From: Bryobacterales bacterium
GTDB lineage: Bacteria; Acidobacteriota; Terriglobia; Bryobacterales; Bryobacteraceae
DNA: 64,000 nt
Assembly: GCA_003164035.1 (NCBI GenBank)
Contig: PLRS01000074.1
Location: 44,655-108,654, forward strand
Reading direction: 5' to 3'
Position 1 is the first letter of the stretch, and every line of letters starts with the position of its first letter. This document shows, piece after piece, positions 34,874 to 43,444 of the stretch. Under the pieces are notes generated by a model. The model did not search any database, was not told where the DNA came from, and saw only the letters and a program-made list of their open reading frames with translations. The position numbers were made by a program, and so were the translations under genes.

Positions 34874-35669
34874 CGGATTTCACTGGACTTTCGGGCACAT
34901 TTTCTTCCTGTCGGTATTCGTCGCGGTGGCGCTGACCATCCTGGTTACGCTGGCACTGGCAACCCTCCGAACGGCCCGCGACCTGCGAACCGGCAAGGCG
35001 GCCGGCATCTGCTGGCACGCCGACTTCGGCGAATTGCCTGAGGCGGAGCGCCGCTGCCGGCACGAACTGGCGGGCCGGGTGGAGCACCGCACCTGTCCCA
35101 ATGCGTTCGATTGCCGAAGCTGCCCCGACTATGCCAGGTTCGCGGACCTGGCGCCTACTGTCGAGCCGCGCACCTATGGAATGAACTATCCCGGCGACCG
35201 CTTCTATCATCGCGGCCACACCTGGGTACGGCCGGAGACCGACGGCACCTTCGCCGTGGGCTTGGACGACATGGCGGAGCGCATTGTCGGCAAACCCGAC
35301 ACGGTCGAGTTGCCCGCCGCCGGCACCGAGATCGAGCTGCAGGGCCCGGCCTGGAAGATGTCGAAGAACCGCCAGACGATCCGCGTGCGGGCGCCGCTGG
35401 AAGGCACGGTGGTCGCTACTGGCGGCGCCGGGCAGGGATGGTATCTGAAGCTGCGCCCGCGCGGACAGGCCAACCTGCGCCACCTGCTTCGCGGCGCCGA
35501 AGTTCCCGGCTGGTTGGCCGGCGAGCTCGACCGCCTACAGCTCCAGTTGACGCAACCCGATTCGTCTCCGAGCCTGGCCGATGGCGGCATCCTGGTGAGC
35601 GGCCTGATGGACGCCATGCCCAAAGCGGATTGGGACGCGGCGCTGGCGGCTACGTTCCTGGAGCCGTAG
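34857..35669 (+). CDS. Membrane-anchored GcvH-like protein lacking the lipoyl lysine
   Basis: 270 residues. One transmembrane helix (about 13-40) is followed by a Cys-containing linker (CWHADF, RRCRHEL, RTCPNAFDCRSCPDY) and a GcvH-like barrel (about 110-200, FYHRGHTWVRPETDGTFAVGLDDMAERIVG ... RAPLEGTVVATGG). At the lipoyl position the sequence reads SKNRQTIRVRAP, with Arg in the aligned site, so lipoylation is not expected. It closes the operon and mirrors the soluble GcvH-like protein at its start. A scaffold or regulatory role in the redox complex is inferred. Confidence 0.72.
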   Translation: MFPGVDGFHWTFGHIFFLSVFVAVALTILVTLALATLRTARDLRTGKAAGICWHADFGELPEAERRCRHELAGRVEHRTCPNAFDCRSCPDYARFADLAPTVEPRTYGMNYPGDRFYHRGHTWVRPETDGTFAVGLDDMAERIVGKPDTVELPAAGTEIELQGPAWKMSKNRQTIRVRAPLEGTVVATGGAGQGWYLKLRPRGQANLRHLLRGAEVPGWLAGELDRLQLQLTQPDSSPSLADGGILVSGLMDAMPKADWDAALAATFLEP

Positions 35670-35709
35670 AGGGTGAATCGGTCAGCGAGGCCGATGTTAC
35701 ACTGAGCAC

Positions 35710-36075
35710 ATGGTGGATTCCACGATTGGCGCTAAGGCGGACGAATTGCAGAAGCTTTACCGGATGCCAGAAGGGGAGAAAATCAGCTCATGTTTGTCCG
35801 CCCGCCCGGAATTGATCGATATCCTACTGGAAGCGCGTCCACACATCGAGTTGCAGTTCGGCCCCGACGCCGTCGTGGAACTGCGCTTTCCGCGCGACTA
35901 CGACGGCGATCATGAGGGGGAACTGCTGGCGATGATCCAATCTCACCTCGATGCCGACGCGGCTCTTGACGGGTTTGACAGGTTCTGGGATGAGTGGTGG
36001 GGCGACGCATCCGGGCGCCGGGAATCCTGGCCCCTATACGTTGGGGTCGAATATGCCGGAGAGCCTGTGCGGTGA
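35710..36075 (+). CDS. Hypothetical protein, partner of the HEPN gene
   Basis: 121 residues, acidic, predicted alpha/beta with a strand-rich centre (HIELQFGPDAVVELRFPRDYDGDHEGELLAMIQSHL) and a Trp-rich end (FDRFWDEWWGD). It is not a recognisable MNT nucleotidyltransferase. GTGA overlap couples it to the HEPN gene. Short overlapping pairs of this kind are typical of toxin-antitoxin modules, in which this would be the antitoxin. That is inference. Confidence 0.6.
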   Translation: MVDSTIGAKADELQKLYRMPEGEKISSCLSARPELIDILLEARPHIELQFGPDAVVELRFPRDYDGDHEGELLAMIQSHLDADAALDGFDRFWDEWWGDASGRRESWPLYVGVEYAGEPVR

Positions 36076-36425
36076 GCTTCCAATCGGAAGAATATCTCGT
36101 CCTTGCCAAGGAACTCTCCCAAAGAGGCGGCGAAGCGGCATCGAGATCCAGCATCAGCCGCGCCTACTACGCGGCCTATCACGCCGCTAGGCGCCATCGG
36201 GGAGCGAAGGGGGCCATGGCGACGAAGAGCGGCTCCCACGGGGATGTCTGGAGGGAGCTGAGGGCAAGCGGGAATAAGAATTGGCGCAAGGCCGGAAACC
36301 AGGGAAAGGAAATCCTCGAATATCGCGCGGCCGCGGATTACGACGACGCCGTTCCCGAGTTGACTCGCAAGATGTATAGCACTGTTAGGATGGCGGAAGA
36401 GATTTTGCTGTTGCTCGGCCCCTGA
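36072..36425 (+). CDS. HEPN-domain protein
   Basis: 117 all-helical residues starting at GTG 36072. The signature ASRSSISRAYYAAYHAARRH matches HEPN proteins, with R30 and H37 in an R-x6-H arrangement. The later segment (KEILEYRAAADYDD followed by a long helix) also fits the family. HEPN proteins are often RNases or toxins paired with an antitoxin gene. RNase activity cannot be judged because the canonical R-phi-x3-4-H near the C-terminus is not clear. Confidence 0.65.
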   Translation: MSFQSEEYLVLAKELSQRGGEAASRSSISRAYYAAYHAARRHRGAKGAMATKSGSHGDVWRELRASGNKNWRKAGNQGKEILEYRAAADYDDAVPELTRKMYSTVRMAEEILLLLGP

Positions 36426-36634
36426 TTGCTGGCCGCACTTGAAGGTGGAAAAATTGCTGCAGTTCAGGCTGTCCCGTCTCCCCCGACGCCGTCAGTGCGA
36501 TGGTCGTAGGCGGAGATCCACGAACGCGCGATAACAGGCGACGGGCGTTGGCTTCGGCGCGCCCTGACGCTCTCCGTGGGAGCAAACGGGGCGGGCTAGG
36601 CAGCCCAAGCTGGCGAGTACCATTCGATTTCAAT

Positions 36635-37162
36635 TCAGCCGTTCCGGGCGGTGGTCGTCCGCCCGCGTGAGGACTTTACCGGCAAAGGCTCTCCCCAGCG
36701 TTCCAGGGCATTGGTGGCGGTGGCCCGCTCGTAATTTCGTACGTATGCGCCCATCATTCGGTCGGTGACGCAGATATGATCCTGCAGCCATCCGTCCAGG
36801 AACTCCAAAAGTAGTTCCGCGGCCTCGGATTCACCGCTTTCGACGAGAGGAGCGAATAGCTTCAGGCGCTTTCGGGCGGTATTGTGCTGCTGTTTGTGCC
36901 AACCATAGGCGGAGTACTTGACAGACTCCATCAGCCACTCCTCATGCAAAAAATGCTCCTCCGCGTGAGCGATTAAGGTGGACAGATGGTCCTTCACCTC
37001 CGCCGTAGCCTGGCTGGCAACCGCCTTCTCCAGTCCATCCGCAATCCGGAACAAGTCACGATGTTCCGCATCGATCTGCGTCAGGAAAACCTCGTGTTGC
37101 TTACCCCACTCGAAATTGCGCATACTCCAATCTACCGTATTCAAGGGAAACGCATCGATCAC
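36635..37162 (-). CDS. Bacteriohemerythrin-like protein
   Basis: 175 residues with the hemerythrin four-helix bundle and diiron ligands: DAEHRDLF, HAEEHFLHEEWLM, HKQQHN and LDGWLQDHICVTD. Such proteins bind O2 or sense it near chemotaxis and respiratory systems. The domain itself starts MRNFEWGKQHEV at ATG 37123; the frame opens earlier at GTG 37162, where it overlaps the stop of the upstream isomerase gene (GTGA). I list the longer form because four-base overlaps are common in this genome. Confidence 0.85.
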   Translation of the reverse strand: MIDAFPLNTVDWSMRNFEWGKQHEVFLTQIDAEHRDLFRIADGLEKAVASQATAEVKDHLSTLIAHAEEHFLHEEWLMESVKYSAYGWHKQQHNTARKRLKLFAPLVESGESEAAELLLEFLDGWLQDHICVTDRMMGAYVRNYERATATNALERWGEPLPVKSSRGRTTTARNG

Positions 37163-38082
37163 GCAAACGCGACCCCCGTCGCGTTGCCGACTGTGCGGAT
37201 GTACTGGCGGCCTTCGTCATATTCCTCAGCCGTTGTCAGGTGCTCCAGCATGAGCGGAGCGTCCTGGCTGAGATTCGAGAGACCTTTCAGATAAGCTTTG
37301 TAGTCGATCTGGCCGCGGCCCGGGATCACTTCGCGGAAATGTACGTTCAGCTCGACGACCCACTCGAGGTCCTTGGCGTGGCATGAGACGATCCACGGGC
37401 CGAGTTTCCGAAAGCACTCCTCGATATAAGCGGTGTTCTCGTAAAACCGGCGCGGGGAATTAATGCCGTTGCAAACGTCCAGATGGACGCCGAAGGCTTT
37501 GCGGTCGACGGCGCGAATCAGTTCCAGGTAGGAGTCCGGACCGTCGGGAATGTTCCAGCCCATCATCTCGATGGTGAAACGCGTCCGGGTGGGCTTTACC
37601 GAGTCGATCACGTGGCGGCAATTGGCCACGGTGGCGTCAAAGAACTCCTTTGACAGATTCCCGGGGTGCGGGCCATACCAGGAATCGGGATTGTAGGAAC
37701 CGGCAATATCCACGCAGCAGCGCGCACCGACAGCTTCGGCCAGGGCGCAGCGGTCGACCACATAATCCAGATTCCGCCGGCGCTTTTCCGCGCCCGGATC
37801 GAGCATGTTCTTCCAGGCGCCGACCTCGGCAATGCAAACGTTCTCCGCCGCGTAGGCTTTCCGGATGGCCCGGATGAGTTCCGGGGACTTTAGCGTGGCG
37901 ATCTCCGGACAGTAGGCGGCGCTGTAGTCCAGCCGGCGATGCTCGTGGGCCAAGGCGGCCGGATCGTCGGATTTAAGAAAGATGGGTCCGCCCAGGCGGA
38001 TCGGAGTTCCGGCGGCGCGTACGCTGGAAGCCGCTGCCGTCGCGGCAGCCGTGGCGAGGAAGGATCGTCGCGTCGTATTCAC
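37159..38082 (-). CDS. Tat-exported sugar isomerase/epimerase-like protein
   Basis: 307 residues of the xylose isomerase-like TIM-barrel family. The start GTG 38082 follows a strong AAGGAGA site and gives a Tat signal (TTRRSFLATAAATAAASSVRAAG). Ligand motifs are FTIEMMGWN, GVHLDVCNG and VSCHAKD. The frame stays open upstream through palindromic repeat C, which is not likely to be translated. An exported member of this fold is unusual for a metabolic isomerase, but the signal is clear and is shared with 38328 and 55479. Confidence 0.8.
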   Translation of the reverse strand: MNTTRRSFLATAAATAAASSVRAAGTPIRLGGPIFLKSDDPAALAHEHRRLDYSAAYCPEIATLKSPELIRAIRKAYAAENVCIAEVGAWKNMLDPGAEKRRRNLDYVVDRCALAEAVGARCCVDIAGSYNPDSWYGPHPGNLSKEFFDATVANCRHVIDSVKPTRTRFTIEMMGWNIPDGPDSYLELIRAVDRKAFGVHLDVCNGINSPRRFYENTAYIEECFRKLGPWIVSCHAKDLEWVVELNVHFREVIPGRGQIDYKAYLKGLSNLSQDAPLMLEHLTTAEEYDEGRQYIRTVGNATGVAFA

Positions 38083-38158
38083 TCGAATGTCTCCTTCGAG
38101 TGACAAGCTTATCACCGTGGGACACCAAGAAATAACCATGCCAACCCTGGCGGCCGGC

Positions 38159-38279
38159 GTGGGGCAGCCAATTCTGGCTGCAGCCGGCTTTTTAGCCGGC
38201 TCTCGCCGGGATGGTAGACTCGCCACGCCTCGAAAGAGCCGCCTAAAAAGGCGGCTGCGGGCAAACTTGCCCGCCCCAC
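38159..38279. repeat. Palindromic repeat family C (copy 1)
   Basis: 121 bp starting GTGGGGCAGCCAATTCTGGC and ending GCCCGCCCCAC, with nested inverted pairs (AGCCGGCTTTTTAGCCGGCT, AGCCGCCTAAAAAGGCGGCT). A second copy at 51241-51344 shares both ends, the central CGCCGGGATGG and the flank CTTGTGCAGG. Confidence 0.8.
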
Positions 38280-38327
38280 TTGTGCAGGTTCGTGCCGATG
38301 CGGCACCCACCCGCGTGCGCCACGCCT

Positions 38328-39221
38328 CTAAGCCACGCCCGCCGCCCGCATCACCGGCTCGGCTTTCTGGCGAATCCGCCTGGCCATTTCGTATGGGTCC
38401 GCGTTTTGATAGCGGGGGTAGAAAAGTTCGACCGACAGCGGGCCGGAATACCCTTTCCCGGCCAGGGCGCGCAGGATGCCGGGTAGCGGAGAGACGCCTT
38501 CTCCCGGCACTTCGCGCGTCGTGTTGTCCAGCATTTCGCGCGGGATGTCCGGCACGTCCTGAAAGTGAACGTGCCGGATTTCGCCGGGGCGAATCGACTC
38601 CAGATCCTCGAACTTGCTGAGGCCGGCCCAGAAGTGATAGCAATCGAACATCGGCCTCACGTTGGGGTGGGCGGCTTCACGGGTCAGGCGCAGAGAGGTA
38701 GGCAGGGTTCCGAGAAAGGTGGATCCGCGCATGAACTCGACCATGAGGGTGATGGGGATTTGCCTGGCGATCTCGCCCGCTTCGCGCATGTTGTCCACGC
38801 CGCGCTTGTAATCGTCCGGGGTATATTTCTCGGTAGCGGCGCTGGGGCAGATCAGGCGATCGATACCGAGTTCGGCGGCCACCGCGCCGGCCCGCTTCAT
38901 GGTTTCGATCGCTTTGGCACGGTCGGGGTTGGGCTCCCAAAGTCCGCGTGCTCCGCTGCCGAACGATACCGCGGTCAGCCCGAGATCGGATAGAAGCTTC
39001 CGCGCGGCGGGCATGCCGTCGGTCTTCACGAACGGTTCCAGTTGAGGGGAAATCAGTTCCACATACTTGATACCGGCGCGCGCGTACCCTTCCAGGGATT
39101 GGCGAAAGCTGGCGGCCGCGGAGGTGGTTTGGTGCATGCAAAGCTGCATCGAGCCCGGCGCCGCGGACACGGGAATGGCGGGGGCGAGCGCCGACAGAAG
39201 CAGGTGTCTGCGATTCAGCAT
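38328..39221 (-). CDS. Exported sugar isomerase/epimerase-like protein (hydroxypyruvate isomerase-like)
   Basis: 297 residues. A twin-arginine-like signal (MLNRRHLLLSALAPAIPVSAA) precedes a TIM barrel with TLMVEFMRG, PMFDCYHFWAG, HVHFQDVPD and PLSVELFYP, which place the four metal-ligand strands. The C-terminal VELFYPRYQNADPYEMARRI resembles hydroxypyruvate isomerase-like proteins. It neighbours a second exported isomerase on the same strand and an oxidoreductase on the opposite strand, suggesting a small carbohydrate-processing group. Confidence 0.8.
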   Translation of the reverse strand: MLNRRHLLLSALAPAIPVSAAPGSMQLCMHQTTSAAASFRQSLEGYARAGIKYVELISPQLEPFVKTDGMPAARKLLSDLGLTAVSFGSGARGLWEPNPDRAKAIETMKRAGAVAAELGIDRLICPSAATEKYTPDDYKRGVDNMREAGEIARQIPITLMVEFMRGSTFLGTLPTSLRLTREAAHPNVRPMFDCYHFWAGLSKFEDLESIRPGEIRHVHFQDVPDIPREMLDNTTREVPGEGVSPLPGILRALAGKGYSGPLSVELFYPRYQNADPYEMARRIRQKAEPVMRAAGVA

Positions 39222-39283
39222 GGGTTCATGATATCGCAGCCCGCAAAACGCCCTGTCGCCGTCCGGCTATGATGTTCTTAGCC

Positions 39284-40249
39284 ATGACAATGCGTGAAAT
39301 CAACCTGGTTGCGACTCTCGTTGTGGGCGCCTGCCTGCCGGCAGCCGGCGCCGAGCTAAGATTGGGCATTATCGGGACCGATACGTCCCATGCCACCGCG
39401 TTCACCCAGTTGCTCAACGATCCTGCGTCAGCCGATCGCGTTGCCGGCGCCCGGGTGGTGGCTGCCTACAAAGGCGGCAGCCCGGACATCGCTCAAAGCG
39501 CCACCCGCGTCGAAGGTTACGCCCGGGACCTACAGACCAAATGGGGTGTGGAGATCGTGCCCGACATTCCCAGCTTGTGCGGCAAGGTGGACGCCATCCT
39601 GCTGCTGAGCGTGGACGGCCGCGTCCACCTGGAGCAGGCGAAACTGGCCTTCGCCGCTCACAAGCCGATGTTCATCGACAAGCCGCTGGCTGCCACCCTC
39701 GAGGACGCGCGCGAGATCGATCGGCTGGCGGCCGCGGCCGGCGTGGCGTGGTTCACCAGTTCCAGTCTGCGCTTCAGCGATGTGGTCGCCGCCCTGAAAT
39801 CCCCGGACGCGCAGGCCGTATTCACCTGGGGGCCCGGCCCGCTTGAGGAACACCACCACCTGGACCTTTCCTGGTACGCCATCCATCCCATCGAGATGCT
39901 CTACGCATTGCTGGGAACCGGTTGCGAGGAGGTGACGCGCCTCTACACCGCCGATGGCGATGTCATCACCGGTAAGTGGAGCGGCGGCCGAACCGGCACG
40001 GTGCGGACTCTTCGGCCTTATGGCGGGTATGGCGGTGTGGTGTTTCGTCCCAATCAGGTATTCGTGCAGAGCCCTCCCTTGAAATCGGTGGGCTATCGCG
40101 AGCTGGTCGCCGAAATCGTCAAATTCTTTAGCACCGGAAAACCTCCCGTGCCGCACGAGGAAACACTCGAGATATTTGCATTCATGGACGCCGCCCTGCG
40201 CAGCATGCAGGATGGCGGCAAACCGGTCAAGTTGCCCGCGATTCGCTGA
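39284..40249 (+). CDS. Exported Gfo/Idh/MocA-family oxidoreductase
   Basis: 321 residues from ATG 39284 (in-frame ATGs at 39269, 39272 and 39290). A Sec-type signal (INLVATLVVGACLPAAGAE) precedes the Rossmann domain (LRLGIIGTDTSHA, VDAILLLSVDGRVHLEQAKLAF), EKP-like IDKPLA with the catalytic-site Lys, and the C-terminal substrate domain with YAIHPIEML. The family reduces or oxidises sugars with NAD(P). An exported member must obtain its cofactor before folding, as in glucose-fructose oxidoreductase. Divergent from the isomerase at 38328. Confidence 0.82.
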   Translation: MTMREINLVATLVVGACLPAAGAELRLGIIGTDTSHATAFTQLLNDPASADRVAGARVVAAYKGGSPDIAQSATRVEGYARDLQTKWGVEIVPDIPSLCGKVDAILLLSVDGRVHLEQAKLAFAAHKPMFIDKPLAATLEDAREIDRLAAAAGVAWFTSSSLRFSDVVAALKSPDAQAVFTWGPGPLEEHHHLDLSWYAIHPIEMLYALLGTGCEEVTRLYTADGDVITGKWSGGRTGTVRTLRPYGGYGGVVFRPNQVFVQSPPLKSVGYRELVAEIVKFFSTGKPPVPHEETLEIFAFMDAALRSMQDGGKPVKLPAIR

Positions 40250-40303
40250 GGCCTCGCTTTCAGCGTGGCGCACGCACTCGTGCGGCTGTCGAGAAGAGTT
40301 GTT

Positions 40304-40380
40304 GTGGGACAGGCCTCCCGGCCTGTCGTAGCCGCGAATCGGCTCTTCCAGCCAGCGACAGGCCAGGAGGCCTGTCCCAC
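40304..40380. repeat. Palindromic repeat family A (second full copy)
   Basis: 77 bp with the same nested hairpin arms as 6158-6229 and a different spacer. It lies between the convergent genes ending at 40249 and 40404. Confidence 0.85.
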
Positions 40381-40403
40381 TCGGCGCCCAGCCGTCCCTG
40401 CTC

Positions 40404-42431
40404 TTATGCTCCCGCCTTGATTGGGTTCTCGTCACTTGCGATCGGGAAGGTGACCCGCCGCAACCGGGCGCTCCTGGCACCCATTGGGACAAGCGTGACG
40501 GATGCGGGCGTGCCATCCTTGCGAAGCATTTTTCCGTCCAGGACATCGACCGGGTTGTCGAGCGGATAATCGAAGTTCGCATCCGCGGCGGTTCTCGGCG
40601 CAAAACCAAACCCGTCGTCGCGCGTGGCGGCGGCCAGGCCGAGGTCGGTCTCCACATGATCGGATTTGGTGACGAAGTAATCCTGCAGGTCCGACCCAGG
40701 GTAGGTCTTGACCGCTTCCACTTTGCCCTCCACCGGCAGGACATAAAGCAGGGGGCCGTATTGAAGCGCAAACTCATTGCCTAGCGCGGGAACTTCCCGG
40801 ACGGTCCGGTCGAAATGAATGGCGATCGAGTCGCCGTCTTTCCACTCTTTGCGTACCTGCCAGAAAGAACCCACCAGGCTGATGGTTGCGCCGGAGCAGG
40901 CAATCTTCGTTTCCCTGGACCATTCGGGATTGCGCAACCATAGGCAAAAAGAGAGCGGCTTCGCCGGGCGCAATATGATTTCGACATCTCCCGAATACGG
41001 GTAATTTGTCCTTTCTTCGATCCGCAGAGGAACTCCCGCCAACTTCGTCTTCACCTCGCATGGGCCGTAGAGCGTTGCGGCAAGGGCCGGCTCGGGACCT
41101 TCCGGGCGCATCCAGGCATTACTGATGAAATACGCCGCCACGCGGGTCGCATTGGGATTGCAACACACCGCGACGTGCTGGTGTGTGGGAGAGAAGCGCT
41201 GCCTTTTGTCCAACTCGTCATGGATGGACAATCGGTTTTCAAAGGAACAATAGACAATCGCCGACCCGTCGGGTTCACGCGAACCCTGGGCGGCGTTGAA
41301 CCAAAGATGCTCGGCCGCTTGAAAATATGCGGCATCGCCAACCTTCTGCCCCGCGTTGATGAGCGAAAACTGCCGCTCGAAAATGGTGCAATACTCATAG
41401 CCGATCCCCCATGGTTTCGGAGGAGCGTCCACGCTTTCCTCGCTCACCAATGCGCCGCTCGGCATGGTGAAGCCGTTCATGGCTGAAATGGCGCCCACTC
41501 CAAGTTTCAAGTATTCCTCGTTGCCGGTTGCCCCCCAGAACCAGAACGGCATGCGCAAGGATTCCGCCACGGTGGCGCCGTGCCCCGTTTCATAGCAATT
41601 CTGAAACTTCCCACCCGCCAGGGGCCTTTGATGGAACTCCATGAGATGGGGGCGTTCGTGATAAATCCGCAGGCCAAAGTCCAAATACTTCTTGTCGCCC
41701 GTCCTGGCGTACAGCGGTTCGAGAACGTCGGTGTAGAGGGCGTCATGCTGAGTGAAGTGAAAGTTTTTCCCCCCGGCACAACCCTCGATGGTGCGATCCA
41801 CGGCGCGATTGACTGCCTCGTACACCCTTAGGTCGGCCGCCGCGTCGGCGTACGCCAGTAAGCCGCGGAACAAGCAGGTTTGGGTCCACAATTCACCATT
41901 GCCGCCGTAACGAAGTTCCGGAGAAAAAATCCCGATGTAGCCATCCCGGTCCTGCGAAGCCAGAATATGGTCCACATAGGCCTTGGCCTTCGTCATAGAC
42001 GCAGGATCCTGCGTCAGGCACGAGAGCATGATGTGTCCCGAGCGCCAATTGCCTTCGGTTTCCCCGTTCCACCAGGCTTCACTGGCGGCGTTTCCCCTGT
42101 TCGGCTTCCCGGGACTGTTCCGCCCGGAAGCGAAGATATCGCTCGAAGCCTCCCGGCAAAGTTCATCGAGGTGTCCCGCGAAGCCCGTTCTAAGATCGCG
42201 GCGCATTTGCGCCAGAATCCAGCCCGTGGGCTTGATGTCACCGAACTTCAGTTGGCTGAAGGTGGGCTGGATTCGATAGAGTTCGGATGGCGCCGTGGGT
42301 TGTGATCCGGAGGACTCGGACTGTGCCGATGCAACCTCTCCGGCCGGGAGCAGGACGCCGCCCGCCGCCGCAACCATGAGCTTGATCGAGTCTCGTCTGT
42401 TCAATTTCCGGTCCTTTGATTGCAGCCTCAA
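40404..42431 (-). CDS. Tat-exported GH127/DUF1680-like glycoside hydrolase
   Basis: 675 residues with a Tat signal (LNRRDSIKLMVAAAGGVLLPAG). The (alpha/alpha)6-barrel region contains NCYETGHGATVAESLRMP and YEYCTIFERQFSLINAG, then HVAVCCNPNATRVAAYF. The last has the CC pair found where GH127 beta-L-arabinofuranosidases hold catalytic-site zinc/cysteines. A C-terminal beta domain follows. DUF1680 enzymes remove arabinofuranose or related sugars from plant glycans. The precise substrate is not deducible. Confidence 0.8.
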   Translation of the reverse strand: MRLQSKDRKLNRRDSIKLMVAAAGGVLLPAGEVASAQSESSGSQPTAPSELYRIQPTFSQLKFGDIKPTGWILAQMRRDLRTGFAGHLDELCREASSDIFASGRNSPGKPNRGNAASEAWWNGETEGNWRSGHIMLSCLTQDPASMTKAKAYVDHILASQDRDGYIGIFSPELRYGGNGELWTQTCLFRGLLAYADAAADLRVYEAVNRAVDRTIEGCAGGKNFHFTQHDALYTDVLEPLYARTGDKKYLDFGLRIYHERPHLMEFHQRPLAGGKFQNCYETGHGATVAESLRMPFWFWGATGNEEYLKLGVGAISAMNGFTMPSGALVSEESVDAPPKPWGIGYEYCTIFERQFSLINAGQKVGDAAYFQAAEHLWFNAAQGSREPDGSAIVYCSFENRLSIHDELDKRQRFSPTHQHVAVCCNPNATRVAAYFISNAWMRPEGPEPALAATLYGPCEVKTKLAGVPLRIEERTNYPYSGDVEIILRPAKPLSFCLWLRNPEWSRETKIACSGATISLVGSFWQVRKEWKDGDSIAIHFDRTVREVPALGNEFALQYGPLLYVLPVEGKVEAVKTYPGSDLQDYFVTKSDHVETDLGLAAATRDDGFGFAPRTAADANFDYPLDNPVDVLDGKMLRKDGTPASVTLVPMGARSARLRRVTFPIASDENPIKAGA

Positions 42432-42837
42432 CTTGTATTGTGCGGCGGCAGCCGAACTCAGTCAAACGCTTTCTGTGGCCGCTACTGGTATTGACAGATA
42501 CTGGGGCCCCACCAGACATCAGCGCACAATGAGCCCAATGTGCCGGTTTCCTATGCGCACTCGATTTCGGAATTACGGTCCCCACCGATTTCCCGGCCAC
42601 AACTCGCGCAACAATATTCTCCCAATCCCTGAAACCACTTACAGCCCTCACCTCTCCTCCACCCCCCGCCCGCATCGTACGAACCACGGAACTCCCGTGG
42701 AGCGGACTCTGAGTCTGCCACGCCGGGACTCCTTCCCGGCGCTCGTCTCGCATCGGCTGTTATGCAACGCGGTAACGCGACGCGCCTCGCCGCTATATTC
42801 CACCGCCTCGGGGGACGACCTGCAGCAGCGGCGCTAG

Positions 42838-43062
42838 GCCGCCCTCCAGCGTGCCGCCGAAGAGGTCGCCCTCCTCACCCAACTCGCTGCCAGCAAAGGA
42901 GAAGCCTACGACATCGAGCGCGACTACCGGCGCCAGGCCCTCCCCCCGCGATTTGATTTTTCAATCCCAGAAATCGCCCGCCTAGCCACCCACCTGACCC
43001 GCCTCGCCGAAGCCAAAAGGCTCCTCCAAGCCTCCCAAAAACCCCTCCGCAAGGCCGCTTAA
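42838..43062 (+). pseudogene. Remnant of a small helical protein gene
   Basis: Between TAG 42835 and TAA 43060 the frame reads as a coherent charged helix pair (ALQRAAEEVALLTQLAASKG, then IPEIARLATHLTRLAEAKR). There is no start codon in frame after the TAG. It looks like the tail of a gene whose 5' part has been lost or interrupted. Confidence 0.45.
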
Positions 43063-43286
43063 GGCCGCCGGACCGCAAAAAAGCCCTTCGTCTAGAGCGC
43101 CGTGGAGCGGACTCTGCCCTAAGTCTGTCTTCCCTCTGACGATAAGGAAAATGCCGCCGTGACGATCTTCGTGGCGCGGACTGTCTAGTCCGCAGCGTCG
43201 GCTTTCGAGCCGACGTTGGTTTTCCCCGTAGCGCCGGCGATCTTTGTCGCCGATGTCTTTATCTGCCTCCCGGCGCAAAATCGATT

Positions 43287-43310
43287 GTGGGACAGACGCG
43301 TCCGTCCCAC
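43287..43310. repeat. Short hairpin related to repeat family B
   Basis: GTGGGACAGACG directly followed by CGTCCGTCCCAC, an almost perfect 24-bp palindrome with the GTGGGACAG end shared by families A and B. Confidence 0.6.
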
Positions 43311-43444
43311 ACTCTGGGTCAGGTCATTTTCCCTTGGCCGCCCAAAATCTCGGGCTGACCTCAGGATCCTGGGACGTGAGAATGCGGCAGATCGTAATCA
43401 GCGCTGCTTTGCGGGCGGCGGGAACGAGGGAGAAATATCGCTCC

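Larger units (their letters stand above)
42432..43444. other. Repeat-rich region with gene debris
   Basis: About 1 kb without an intact gene. It contains GTGGAGCGGACTCTG twice (near 42700 and 43102), a GTGGCGCGGACTGTCTAGTC repeat with a GTCGGCTTTCGAGCCGAC hairpin (from about 43170), the hairpin at 43287-43310 and the frame remnant at 42838-43062. Probably a sink for repeat insertion. Confidence 0.6.

Noticed and set aside
29643-35669. Glycine cleavage H-protein function for the two GcvH-like genes
   Set aside because: Both lack the lipoyl lysine, and no gcvT or gcvP lies nearby.
38083-38643. N-terminal extension of the isomerase at 37159
   Set aside because: It would read through repeat C, whereas GTG 38082 has a strong AAGGAGA site and yields a Tat signal.
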